Source: Lichenostomus cassidix (taxonomy: Eukaryota; Chordata; Aves; Passeriformes; Meliphagidae). Taken from it: 64,000 bases of DNA. Made by a program: the position numbers and the translations under genes. Location of the stretch: the NCBI GenBank assembly GCA_008360975.2, contig CM039183.1, forward strand, positions 10,195,762 to 10,259,761, in the 5' to 3' direction. Below the pieces are notes generated by a model that saw nothing but the letters and a program-made list of their open reading frames with translations, was not told where the DNA came from and did no database searches. Within the stretch, counting starts at the first letter, position 1; each line of letters begins with the position of its first letter. Of the stretch, positions 36,401 through 48,472 are shown piece after piece.

Positions 36401-39012
36401 CGAGGCTTTCAGTGGACATTTAAAAAGAGAAAGTCTGCAGGACAGACACTCTCTTACTTCTTGCTTTTGTGTTGGATTTGAAATAAAACTCATGATTTAG
36501 TAAACCTACTCAAAATGCAGATAACTGTAATTTCCACAAACAAGACAACTCATCTGCTCCTGGTATCTCTTCCAGTGTTACCTTAAAACCAGTAATTAAT
36601 CCTGCCTCAACCATATTCCAACCACCTTTATATCTGCACAGAGAGAACTCATTACTTAGTCAACTAACATAACCATCCTTTAAGCACCTGATACCTCAGG
36701 TTATCAAAATTCCACCTCTGATTTGTCTTCCGGCCTGTGTTAGACACAAAGCACACTACTGAAAACTATGTTTCAGAAGAAAGAACAATGTGACCTGGTG
36801 TGGCTGATGAAGTCACAACCTGCCCGTGATGGCCACTGTCCTTCCGGGTTAAAAATAAACTGGTTTTCAATTTGACTTCCCCAAGCTGCTGCCTTTGTGT
36901 GATGGGACACACAGCTGGGATGGTAAACTTCCCAGCCATCTCAAGCCATATTTCCCTGCAAGTGCTGTGTGGTTACTCAGAAGTCAATTCAAACCAAATT
37001 CATACTGTGAATATTCGTGTCAGAATTCTGGGGTCTGCATCTGAACCTACAGTAGTGAGCTAAATACACGCTGAAGAATGAAAAGCCTACATTTTAAAAT
37101 GCAAATCCATGAAAAATACTTTTGCCTTTAACTGGTTTTGGTTTCAGGTGTAATTCACAATTACATGAAAAGTTCTTCATCTTTCTGAGTAATTCATTGA
37201 AGTTCAGAAAAATCATGGAGTTGTAAGCAGAGAAGATCACTGTCCTCCTTGAAAGCCATAAAAGCTGAGAGACAGATCTCGTTCTAGCCTATCAAGTTTA
37301 TGGAAAAGAGAACAATTTCTCCAGCAGCTTTAGGCAGCTAAAGATGCATATAAGTACCAGGAGGATTTTGTAAAAGATCTTTAAGCCGGTTAGGCAGCTA
37401 CCTCCCATTTTTGTTAACAGCAGATAAGCATCTAACCCGATTAGAGACTTCTAAATCCGAGTAGCACCTTCTGTACCTGTTACCTGCACACAAAGTGAGT
37501 ATCCACAAAGCCTTAGAGTGGTTTGAGTTATCAACTTAAGGCTGTTTTGCATGGTTTTATTTTTGCTATTTATTGCAATTTATTAATTGCTTTTATTCAA
37601 AAGCAAATCAACAACAAGTTTGCAACAACTCTGGAATTTCCATCCCAAAGGCAGCTTTCCATTAGCAATTTCTAACTTACAAATACCGGATTAAAAAACA
37701 TAATTGCTCAGGTAAATTCAGGGGGTACTGTTTGACATTCAGCAGCAGCTCTCTCTTTCAAATCGCCCAGTTAAAAGAATTTCACCCTTTTCCAGGCCTC
37801 CCATATTTGCAGGGCTCGCTGCATTACATTATAACCCTGAAGACAAGCAAACAGAAATGGTTATTTCTCAATCCGCTCAGTTCCTCATTTCAGTCCCAGA
37901 CCCAGCTGCACAAAGAGCTACACCAGCACAGGCTGGGAGCACAGACACGGCTCCAGCCACCGACCTGCCCCGGGTCACAGCAGGATGCTGCCGGCAGGAA
38001 ACTCGGGCAGGGCTCTGCGCATCCCACAGCACACACACCGCGGTGAGGCAACAAACCTTCAACACCACCGTGGCTCCTCCTGTAAAACCCATACAAATAC
38101 GCAGTGGTTCGTGAACAGCTGAGCCTCTGAGAATTACCCTTTTACATGAAAATTAGTCATTCTCGCCCACAAGTCAAGATTTCCTGCTCATCTGAGCTAG
38201 ATAGCTGATTTACAACTGAAGTGATTTGGTCAATTCACTCCCAGACTAACTCTTCTGAGTGTGCTTAAGATGAAGCAGCTGCTAAAATTCTGAAGTTATT
38301 TACAAAGACGAACAAAACTAGCTCCAAACAAAATACTTTTCAACTCTTACTGCTGTATTTCTCCCAGACAACAAAGCTTTCTTAACCAACTGCTGATGGA
38401 AACTGCTTCATCAATTCTCCCTTTAAAAATCTCAGCACCACACCCATCACACACTGGGATTCTTTTCCTTACTTAAACGCTAATTGCCTCTCATGAGACA
38501 CCAATTCAATCATTCTTCTGCACAGTTCATCACAAGACAGTTTAACGATCCAGTCTTTTCCCTGGGTTTTTCACTATCTGGAGACTCTGGGAGGTTTATA
38601 CTTAGTCACCTTTTAAATCCTAAAAGGCCAAAGGAATTCAGCGAGAAAGATACAGGCAAAGTGCAGGATCAAGTCCAGGATGCCGGACTGTGCTTCCCAT
38701 GCAAAAGCAAAATGGGACTGGACAGGTCTGACATTTGTTCCCCAACTTTTGGTTAGTGACTTCTCCAGTCTCTACTAAACCCACAGAAGAGCCTGTATTT
38801 CAGCCTATCATCATCTTTTTTTCTTTTCTGTTTTATAAGCACATAAAGGGTGCTTGCTTACATAAAGGGATACAACTGTGAACTGATAAAACCATCTAAA
38901 TATATCTCTGTGAGGTCAGAACACGGCATAACAGGGATAACACATTAGGAATTTTTGTGAACTGCACTCACAGGCACAAATTCTTTTCTAAACTACATGA
39001 AACACTGTCCCG

Positions 39013-39080
39013 TGCAGGGCCAGGAGTTGGACTCCAATGATCCCTGTGGGGATCCCTGTTCCAACTATGATTCCATGATA
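39013..39080 (+). mobile_element. CR1 LINE 3'-tip fragment
   Basis: CAGGGCCAGGAGTTGGACTC, then ATGATCCCTGTGGGGATCCCTGTTCCAACTATGATTCCATGAT, follows the last bases of the CR1 3' untranslated region. A short 5'-truncated copy inside the B3GNT2 intron. Confidence 0.75.
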
Positions 39081-39553
39081 AACACTCATATGAACACAGC
39101 CTATGACACACCAGAAACATCAGATACTAATCCCGTGATTGCTCATGCACACAGCCAGAAAACCTTCCTAAATTAACTGTTAACATTTTGGCTAAAAATG
39201 TATTAGGGACTAAAATTGTATATACCTGGAAAAAAAATTTAAGTTTAAATTTAAAAAGTAAATTGATGTTACTTGCTTCAAAATTACTTACGTATTTCTA
39301 CTGTAGAGTAATAGAAAATTTAATTAAGAGACATCCTAGGGAAAAAATGCCAAACCAACAACCTGTGAAAGGGATAAAGACAGTTGCAAGCTTTTGGAAG
39401 GCAATCAATCCTAATGGCCTTCAAGAAACATTAACATGAAAGCCAGACAAGTTAAAATGCTCATTATTTTGATGAAATACATCCTTTTTCTGTATTCTGT
39501 GCTTTTTACAGAAAACTTGTTGCCATATTAAGTTCACTCTTGCCAATATCCCG

Positions 39554-39564
39554 CCCCCCCCCCC
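39554..39564. repeat. Poly(C) run
   Basis: Eleven consecutive C bases inside CCGCCCCCCCCCCCACC, in the B3GNT2 intron. Prone to length error in sequencing and to real length variation. Confidence 0.9.
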
Positions 39565-42500
39565 ACCTTTGGCCTATTCTTGGCAAGTTTGAGAATTACA
39601 CACTTTAAGCTTTACCTATAAGAAACCTACCAGCCTCTACTCTGCAGACTGCAAATTCTTCAAAAAGAAGCAATTCATGGGGATTTTTACAGCAGGACAA
39701 GTAACCGGATCCAGTAAAAGATCTGGGATGTCAGCACTGGGTGCGTTTTTGACTGAGCTGCTTTAGTCACTTGGCACCAAAAGGCACAAAGTCTGACAGC
39801 ACACAGGAAAAGTCCATCAAGTAACCAACTCCGGGAAGTTTCACAACCCGCCTGAAGTAAAGATTTTGCAAGATCATCTGACACATCTGTCAAAAATGCA
39901 GTGATCTGTCGAGAAAGAAGTTACCAAAGGGGCTGGCTGAGGGTTTTAATTGATACTGTTCAATATTTCTTCTATCCTCTGGTTAATTTGGAGCAATGAC
40001 CATAAAGATTTTGGAGTACACAGATGAATGAGAAGCACCCCTGCTTCCTGACTGTTGTGATAACGACAATATTGGCTGTGGCAGAAGACACACAATCACA
40101 TCCTCGGTTTCAACACTGACACAGACCTTTGTCATTGCCACTTTTTCCTCCTTCAAGTGGATTTACACAGCCAACAGGAAAACTCAGTCAGAGCTGGTTC
40201 CACTGCAAAAGTAGCTGCACCAGGTGGCAGCAAAAAGACAATTCCTCAGGGTCTCAGCACTGACAAGTCACCACGGAGAAGCACTCCTCCGACAGCTTTG
40301 GTTCTCCAAGGAATCTGATGGGTAGGCAAGATGAAGACTCAAATCCTGCTTTTCACTCCCCTCTATGTTCACTGTGGCTTATTCACACAGACAATTGCCC
40401 AGATCTGCCAGCACAGAATACGACACCACTTAATCCACTTCTCACCAAACACTGCTTTTTCTCTAAGCAAACACCACTTCTCCACTGATCTCCTCAGCAG
40501 CGTCTTCACTACCCAGAAGTATTTTAAAATTTCAGGAGCAGCTTCCAGGCAACAACCATAAATTTTTTGACTACCAGTGACACTGTGTTTATTAGGAACA
40601 GTCTCTGGGGAGATTAGGGAGTTTTACCTATTATGAAACAGGGCATCAGACAGCCAGCCAGCACTCCCAGTCATCTCAAGCATGACCTTCGAAACAAGTC
40701 CCTTCAGCAATGCTACCTTGCTGCATTTTCCTCATCTTTTTATAGTACATAGGGAAAAGAAACGAGCACAAATCCAAGCAAAACCACTTTACAGGTGACA
40801 GAATTACCTAAAGTAAATTCTATTTTTTGATCACTTATGCTCTATCAGTAGCTTCCTTACAGCCATATATTTCACTACTGCACATCTCCTGTAGAAAGTC
40901 ACAATTTCAAATCAAGCAGCAAAGCCAAAGTTTCCTTTAAGCCAAAATATTTTCAGGTATAATTACATTACAGTTTTACATTTTTACGTATAAAACAAAT
41001 ATTCTGTACTGTAATTCATCTCCATGGCAGTATCGTTTTTTTAAACATATCTATCTTCTCGAGTTGTTTACAGCCCCAAGAAGGAAAAAAAAAGAAAAGA
41101 AAAAGAAAAAAAACAAGCCAAAAAACAAACCATTACAAATTACATCTGCCGAACGAGAAAAGCTGATTCTCCGTTTCGCTTCCTCCACGCATTTTGTACC
41201 AACTCGGCGCTAATCCAACTCGTCCGGCGGTTCATCGAGCATCAGGCTGGCTCACCGAGTGGCGAGGCAGCCTCTGCCAGCAGCCTCGGCTCTCCATCCG
41301 AGCCCGAGTGTGCCACACACCGGGAGTGTCACTGCTGCCCTCGCCCCACCCTCCGCACACGCCCTCGGTGACAGCACCGGAGCCTGACGCCAAAGCGGAA
41401 CTGCAAGAAGAACACGAAACCGCTCGAAGCAGCTTGGAGAGAGAACTGGATTCCGGGCTGTCTCTCTTTAAGATGGTGAGCAATAATTTACTAGAAATTT
41501 CCTCAAAGGACAACGCTATGATTGTGTTTCCTCAGTAACTTTCAGATGACATGTCTAGCATGTTCGCATCTTTCCACAGCCAGACTAAACTCTTCTGTGC
41601 CCAAAGCAAGTTTTTCTGTCCAAAATATATATTAAAAAAAAAAGGGGGGGAGGAAAAAACCTCACAAGAAAAACAAACCAACAGGCGAACCACGCAAGCT
41701 CTTCATTTGCATAGTTAAAACTAAACATGAGCGTTTAATAATCAACCCAGCAGCACCGAGCATTTTGGGAAGTCGGATTAAAGGGTTACTCAAGCAACTT
41801 TCACCACAAATTTTTGCAGGATGACTAATGAGTCGCGAGCTGCAGTTTAGCCACAATCCCTGCGAGTAACCTGGAGTTCCCTCCTGCCAGGCTACCAGGA
41901 TGTGTCAGGAAGTCTGAAGGGCTAAAAGGCATCATCTCATGAAGGAGCACATACATTCGGGCGAACTCCAGCAAAAATATCACTTCCCCCCCTTTCAGGT
42001 CCACCCGAGCGCACACTTCAGAGCCACTACCTCAGCACTACACTGTCGAGAATCCTGATGCGGGTGTTGATAATTAACCCTGCAGGGTACAGCTCGCTAA
42101 TGAGGTGACCCAGGAGCGGTGCGAGTGTCCGCAGCCCTCTGTGCTTCCCCTCCAGCCAAGCAGCGGATTGCAGCAGCTCCCAGCACTGCAGCAGCTTCTC
42201 CGGGAAAACCTCACGGCTTCGGCACCAACGCCGCCTCCCCACGGGTTAAATAAATAAACAAAACGATAATTTTTGAAAAAGCGAGGGCAGACATACGGCG
42301 GGGCTGAGCTGGCCTAAGTTTCGTCCATGCCAACGAGACCGTGCCTCTCTCTCGCCGCTCTGGCTGCAACATGTGCCGCTGCTGGGAGTCCCTCCGCGTG
42401 GTTTAACCCCACCCTGCCGCCTCCTGTCACCTCCCAGCCGGGGGAGAGATAAAACCCAGCCCTAAAAGAGCCCCAGATTCATGTCTCAGGCTGCTCGCCG

Positions 42501-42710
42501 CCAGCTCGCAGCGGTCACTACGCAAATAGGCGAGACGCGGCGGGCAAGGAAAACCTCACGACCCGGAAAGCCAGGGGAGGTAAAAATTAAGTTTAAAAAA
42601 ATAAGTGTTTTCCTTCCCCGTCCCTCCTCAGCCGCTCAGGCAGTCCCGATCTCCGCCGCTCCGCGGGCGCACCGCTGGCGGGGGCGGCGGCCGAGCCTCC
42701 CCTCACGTAC

Positions 42711-42772
42711 CTTGCCAGGCTGCCGCGGGTCTCCGCCGGGATTCTTCCTGCCGCCGCCTCCGCATCCACCAT
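42711..42772 (-). CDS. Upstream ORF ending on the B3GNT2 start codon (first part)
   Basis: From ATG 42772-42770 the frame reads MVDAEAAAGRIPAETRGSLA and ends the exon with AG. After splicing to 29559 it continues AG|A TAT GAG AAA TGA, giving a 24-residue peptide. Its TGA stop (29549-29547) overlaps the B3GNT2 ATG (29550-29548) as ATGA. The start context is strong, so scanning ribosomes should often use it; B3GNT2 would then depend on leaky scanning or on termination-reinitiation. Whether the peptide itself matters is unknown. Depends on the predicted splice and on the start site lying upstream of 42772. Confidence 0.55.
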
Positions 42773-42790
42773 GCTTTGTCCGGCCGCGGG
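42711..42790 (-). other. B3GNT2: B3GNT2 noncoding exon 1 (3' end defined, 5' end approximate)
   Basis: The exon ends at 42711 before the donor GTACGTGAG. It carries an ATG at 42772-42770 in strong context (A at -3, G at +4). The upper boundary given is arbitrary: the transcript must start somewhere above it in the CpG island. Joined to the acceptor at 29560, it gives the mRNA leader. Confidence 0.7.
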
Positions 42791-45700
42791 CAGCCCTCGC
42801 CGCGGGGTCCCACCCCGCCCGGCCCCGGCCTGCCGCCCCACCGCGGCCCTCGCGGCCGCCGGGGCTCCGCGCCGCCGCCCCGCTCCGCCGGCCCGCGCAG
42901 CGGGCGGGGGCTCCGCACCTGAGGGCGATGCCGGGGCGGCGCCGCGGCGGCTCGTCCCCCGTCCCGCCACCGCCTCCCCGCGGGACGGCGCGCTCCTCCG
43001 CTGCGTCCTCGGGGCCGGCCGCGCCTGAGATGCGCGCCTGCGGCGGGCGGAGCGGCGGCGGGGCCGGGGCGCGGCGGAGGCGGCGCGGGGGAGCGGAGCG
43101 GAGCGGAGCAGAGCGGAGCAGCACGGCGGGGGCGCGGCCGGCAGCGCCTCACTTGTTGCCCTGTGGCGAAGCCGAGCGCGCGCCCCTTCCCGCGCGAGCG
43201 CGCGCGCGCACCGCCCGCCTCCCCGCCGGGGCGCCACCGCCGCGCGCCGCAGGCGGGGGGCGGGCGGGGGCGAGGCGCGGAGAGGGGCGCGCGGGCCCGA
43301 GCCCCGCCCCCAGCCCGGCCAACGGCGCCGCGGGTTGGCGGAGCGGGCGGCGCGCGCCCCCCGCGGGGCCGGGCGGGGCACGTGAGGCGCGGGCGGGGGA
43401 GCGGCGGGGGGTCCGCGCGCGCTCAGGCCGTCCCCGCGGTTGGCGGAGTGCCGCGCCCCGGGGAGACGCGCGGGCGGGCGGGAGGAGGGGGCGGCCTGGC
43501 AGGACGCGCTCTTCTCCTGCCGCCCCGAGCCCGGGCTGTAGATCCGGACGGTATTTACCTCAGAAAACGTGTTTTTATTCCTGGAGGAGCGAGGGGCAGG
43601 GGCTGCCAGCCCTCCGGCCGCGCCAGGCGCTGCTCCCTCCCGCAGCGGGCACCCTGTGCTGCGGTGGCCCCGGGGACAGCCGGCTCCTGGGGCAGCCCTG
43701 CTGTGCTGCCAGCTCTGCTGTGTCCCTCTGCGGGCCACGCCGCTCGCCGGCCATTCCCTCAGGACAGCTGTCCTTCGCGGCATCGAGGGGAAAGAGGAAA
43801 ACCCTCAGCCGTGCTGAGAAATGCCGTGCTGCATCACATTTTAGTGTGACTGAGTCCAGCAGTGAGAAGCAAAGGGGTCGTTTAGGCTATCAAGGCTTCC
43901 CTTAGTAAATAAGTTTGTGAGATTCCCGATTTTGGAAATCTGCCTTCCAGTGCTGATACTAATCGTTCGTGACTCATCCATTACTAACCTCTTTTTTGTT
44001 GCTGTTTGCTTACTTGGTAGGCTGATGAGCCTACAAATCCTAGCCAGATGTCCCTATTGAAGCAAACCGAAGGAAACTCTCAAATCCAGGATGCTTACTG
44101 GAATAAACCACAGAAATGTGTGCTGCTGCAGCAAAGAGGCACATCTTGTCGTGGACAGATCAATAGCAAGCAGCAGGGAGATTTACAGTTCCCACAGACT
44201 GTGAACCTCTCAGCTTTTTGTCCTACACAGGATGAAAATGAGCACTTGCCACTGGTTTCTATTTTTAGCACCTGCATTCTCAACACAGTATAAGGAGAGG
44301 CCCGAGCAAAGGAATTGTCTCAATGTCACCCAGCACCATCACTTAAAAATTGTTTTCATGGCAAAGGGAGGGATAAGCATGTCCCTGTGATCCATGATAA
44401 CACAGGTTATTCGCTTCCATTTTACAGCACTTGTTTTCACCAAGACTCGATAGCTGATGTGCACAGGCCATAAACACAACTAGTTTGGAAACAGCATCAT
44501 TACCCTCAGCACATCCCAAGCTCCCCATCCTGTGTCCTTAAATACTGGATGCCAATAGGAAACCTGCTGCAAGTCCCTTGGAGCTGCTCTAAAATCCTCG
44601 CTCAGGAGTCTGGAAGAAACATCCCCATTCTCAATGCATTGGGAGAGACATTGCATATTTCATCCCTCTTCAAATATTTATATATGTACTTCACGTTTGA
44701 GTAAAGCTGTCCTTTTCATCAAAGCAGGAAGATTACAGCAAAGGGAGGAATTACCCTAAATCGGCAAACATCTTTGTCCATTAAGTAACACAAGGGTTTG
44801 AGAGGAGGATTCAGTGTCTGGCAGCCAGGAGCTCAGCTCCACTGCACAGGAGATTTCATAATATGTTTTGAGATCAACTGAAAAAAAAAACAAAACAGAA
44901 ACAAAACCCAAAAATCAACTAGAACAGTGTATCCCGTAATGCCGGGTGCTAGGGAGCCTGGAAAAACATGTTGCAGATTAAAAGGTTGGTCAATGGTGAA
45001 ATGGTCTGCTGCCTTTGGGGGAAAGACATTTCTCCCTCCTCCCAGTCCCACACCCAGGCCATGCCTGCTCTGTAATCACAGCAACTCAGCTGGTCATGGG
45101 GCTGCCTTGGGAAACCTTCACGGGGGGAGGTGTTTTAATCCAAATGTATTCCTTGATCCAATCGGCAGCCGAGCCTCAAAAATTACCTGAAAGCAGGAAA
45201 ACACCTAGAACCAACACTGCCATTTCCCACAGCGTGTTTCAAACCACTGCCTGACTGATGCCCCTGGTGTGCTCAGAGCAGCTGTACCCTAAAAACCCCA
45301 GGGGAGGTGAGGCTGGTGCTCACTTTCCAGCCCTGCACTCCCAAGCAGGCCACTTGACCTTCCCTGGGTCCAAATCCATGCATCCCACCAGACAAAGCCC
45401 TAAGCCCAGGGAGGTTTCTTACCAGGTCCTGGATGGGGAAGGACACCAGGGACCACATCTAAGCACAGACCTCTCCTGGATGGCTATTGTGCTCAGATGA
45501 AACCAAGGGAGGCCTGAAAAGCGTGTGATTAAAGTTGTTCTGCAGTTTGCTTCAATGGAAGAAGAAGCAGGATTTTCATGTTTCAGGTCTGTAAAGCCAA
45601 GCTTTGTGACAGACACAGCAGAAAATCATTGCACTTTTTTTTGTTTGGTTTGGTTTGACAGAGAGCAAATCCTTTTGATAGCAGCAACTTTAATGTGATC

Positions 45701-48450
45701 TGAACCTGGAATAACTTTTTTGCCTGCATATTCAAAAACAGCACCTTCGCTCAGCATCATGATGCAAATGATTAGATGCAGTGTGCAGCCTTTGTCAGGG
45801 AGTTGCAGAGCTCCAAACATTTCCCAGGAGCTGGTTACTGGGAAGTTGTGTGCTCAGGGCACTGGTGTCACATTGCTTGGTGACACAAATTCTTGTTGCC
45901 CGAGCTTTTTCATAGGTAGCACGACATGCACGACAGCCAGAAAAGAGACTCTTTTTAAAAGATTCAAATCTCATTTTTTATCAATTCAAAATAGTTTCTG
46001 GTGGTTTTTTTCCCAGGCTATTTATTCATAGCATTTGAATTCACTGTAATAAAAGCTGACCTGGAGACTACTGCATTTACATCTATGGAAATGAGCTATG
46101 TGCATTGGCCTTTTCTCTAGCATTTGCCTGTTAATTAATAATTGGTACATTGCCAGGAGCAAAAGAGAAGTAAGAATGAGATTGAAGTTATGAAATCTTC
46201 AAGGTCATCTTGGTGTCCCAGGACAGCTGGAATTAATTTTCTGTGCTGGACCAAAGCTTATCCAGGATACCAATCTGCCTGATTTCTGTGGACAGATCAG
46301 TGTGGCTGGAGGACACCTGGAAAGCACAGGACTAAGCTGAGTGTGCTTCTGTGACCAAAGAGGATAAGAACAGGAGATAAGAGGTTAAAATTTAAATAAC
46401 AGGAGGCTAAAGATTGTTCCTGTGGCATGTGAGCACTTCAGCAGCAATAAGAAAAAATTTTAAAAAAAGCACAGATGACATGCAATTGGAGCTGGGGTAT
46501 CTCAGTTCCTCCTGGAATGAACCTGTTTTTTCCCACCCAAATGTTTGAGCCTGGAATTCAGACAAGCCAAGAGCCTCTCCCAGGGTAGGCAAGGTCAGTC
46601 AGCAAGGCTTGCCAGCAACATGAGCACATTTCAGTGGTCTCCTCACACAGTCATTTTCCCCACCTTCTGCCCCTGGCTCACACAGGCACACCAGCACAGC
46701 AAGAGCAAGTGCTACAGAGGTGTTCTGCTCCACTTCCCCTTGCTCTTGTACCTTGATGAGGTGGGGGAGTTGTGGCTGGCAGATTCAGCTTTGGCCAAAA
46801 CACTCCAGTTGAGATTGGCACATGTGCTTCAGAACACCACTTTTTTCTGGAGCATTGCAGCTTTGCTCCTGCAGGCAAAGCAGGACAGGACAGAGATTGT
46901 GAAAAGAAGGTTGCCCCTGCTTTGTTGTGTGCTGTCATTTGCAAGCTATGGGCAGAGCTGCACTGTGCTGGTATTGATTCCATTTGCCAAGAATAATTAC
47001 TCCCTGCTTGGATTAAAATCAGCTTCCCTGCTCTGGAAGGACATACCTGCCTTTTTCAGACACAGGCTGCAGTAATTAATGTTATTTGTCCCCATGTGGG
47101 GCTCCTTTTCCTTGCAGACACAAGGCAGGCATAGCAGGGCAGAGTGCAGGATGCAAAAGGATGGAGAAGATTCCAGTTGAAATTCAATTTCTGTAGTAGC
47201 AGAAAATGGACAATAATTATTTTGCAAACCCCCCCAAAAAGCACCTGCTCTTTACTAACCATCTTTTTTTTGTGTCCTGGAAACATGAGCTCCTTGCACC
47301 TCTCCTTACCTCAGTTCAGAGGCATCTCACAGCTTTTTGCAGCAAGACCCAAAGAGCTGCAAAACTGAAGAAGCTGCAGCCAAGCCTCTTCAAAGGTGAG
47401 AAAAGTGTTAACACATAAAAAATTGTACTGGACCCACTTCAGCTAAACCTCTTCTGCTTTGTTTTTACTTTTTAGCAGATGCAGTTTTAAGCACGAGCAA
47501 AATCCCAGATGAGGGAAAACCGCCAGTCCTCCCATGTCACTTAGATTTTTTCAAACCATCTTGATTTCAGGCACCTCCTGGATGAGCTCCCCTGGACTCT
47601 CCCAGTGCCAGCTTGGGTAAGGCAACTCCAATTCAAACCAGTCCTCTCTCTGGAAGGCTGCTGGCATCCCAGCTAGCTGACTCTGGGTGGCAAAGGAAAC
47701 TGTGCCAACCCCACGTGCAGGAGCTTTTCCAAGGCCCTCCCAACCATTGGGTAAAGCTCTCAGCTTTGGGCACAGAGTGAAATCCTGCTCAGCCCTCGGG
47801 AGCTGCACACCAGTGGTAGAGGCACAGAGTGTTTTGCCACCAGGCTAGGGGCTGGCACTGCTGGCTGAGGGCTCCTTCTTCAGGTGGCAGAAGCAGAAGG
47901 GTCACCAAAACCAGGGTGAGGAGAGTGGCCCTGTCTCGGGCTCACTTTCACAGCGGCAGTGTTGGGGTGGGACCTGCCTGGGCTGTTTTGGAGCACCCTC
48001 CAAGGCACTCACCAGGCCCTATCCAGAAGGGGACTGGTGCCAGCTCTCTGGGCACTCTGTCAGGACAGCCAGTCCCTGAGTGCAAGGACCTGTCCAGCAT
48101 GTTGGTTGGTGCCCAGCTTGCAGAGCACCCCGGGGCCTCACTCCCAGCTCCCTGTCCTGCACCATCCAGCTGCTGAGGGCTTCCTGCAGGTGCTCATTAC
48201 TCACCTGGTTCCCCTCGGGACCTGCAGCTCTCCTGTAACCTTTTATAGGTTATTTGTGCTCCTAAAGCCACCCCAGAGGCCAAGGGCTATTAGCCATGCC
48301 TCAGAGCTGACTTACACACTCTCATTACTGCCCAGCCCACCCGGGCTGCAGGATGTGGCTCCCAGCCTATCAGAATTACAATAGATCAAAGAAGGAGATC
48401 AGAAAGCTTTTCTCCTGTTATTGTAGGATCTGCAGATAAACTTCAGAAAT

Positions 48451-48472
48451 AAAAAAAAAAAAAAAAAAAAAA
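48451..48472. repeat. Poly(A) run
   Basis: Twenty-two consecutive A bases followed by CCAAACCAAACC. May be the tail of an old retroposed copy, but no parent gene or LINE body is recognisable just before it. Confidence 0.9.

Larger units (their letters stand above)
29560..42710 (-). other. B3GNT2: B3GNT2 5' intron
   Basis: Bounded by a strong donor (GGCAAG|GTACGTGAGG, 42710 downward) and the acceptor ending at 29560, about 13.2 kb. I found no coding exon within it. It contains A-rich simple stretches (33429-33445, about 35301-35340, about 41079-41125), a poly-C run (39554-39564) and a CR1 tip at 39013-39080. A moderately CpG-containing shore lies at about 41150-41450. Confidence 0.8.
42480..43560 (-). 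promoter_or_regulatory. B3GNT2: CpG island promoter of B3GNT2
   Basis: About 1.1 kb of very GC-rich, CpG-dense sequence in an otherwise AT-rich region. It holds GC boxes (CCCCGCCCCC near 43303), an alternating CGCGCGCG tract near 43190-43210 of the NRF1-site type, and a CACGTG E-box at 43379-43384. No TATA box was seen, as expected for a housekeeping-type promoter. The consensus donor at 42711/42710 on the minus strand shows that the island feeds B3GNT2. The start site probably lies between about 42790 and 43150 but cannot be fixed from sequence. Long open frames on both strands here result from GC-rich sequence lacking stops and are not genes. Confidence 0.85.

Noticed and set aside
42481..43905. 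474-codon open frame (plus) and 396-codon open frame (minus) in the CpG island
   Set aside because: Composition is Arg/Ala/Pro/Gly with no domain; GC-rich sequence has few stop codons on either strand. The minus frame is useful only for its short uORF segment.
46545..47075. 176-codon open frame on the plus strand
   Set aside because: No family resemblance and no favourable context; treated as chance.
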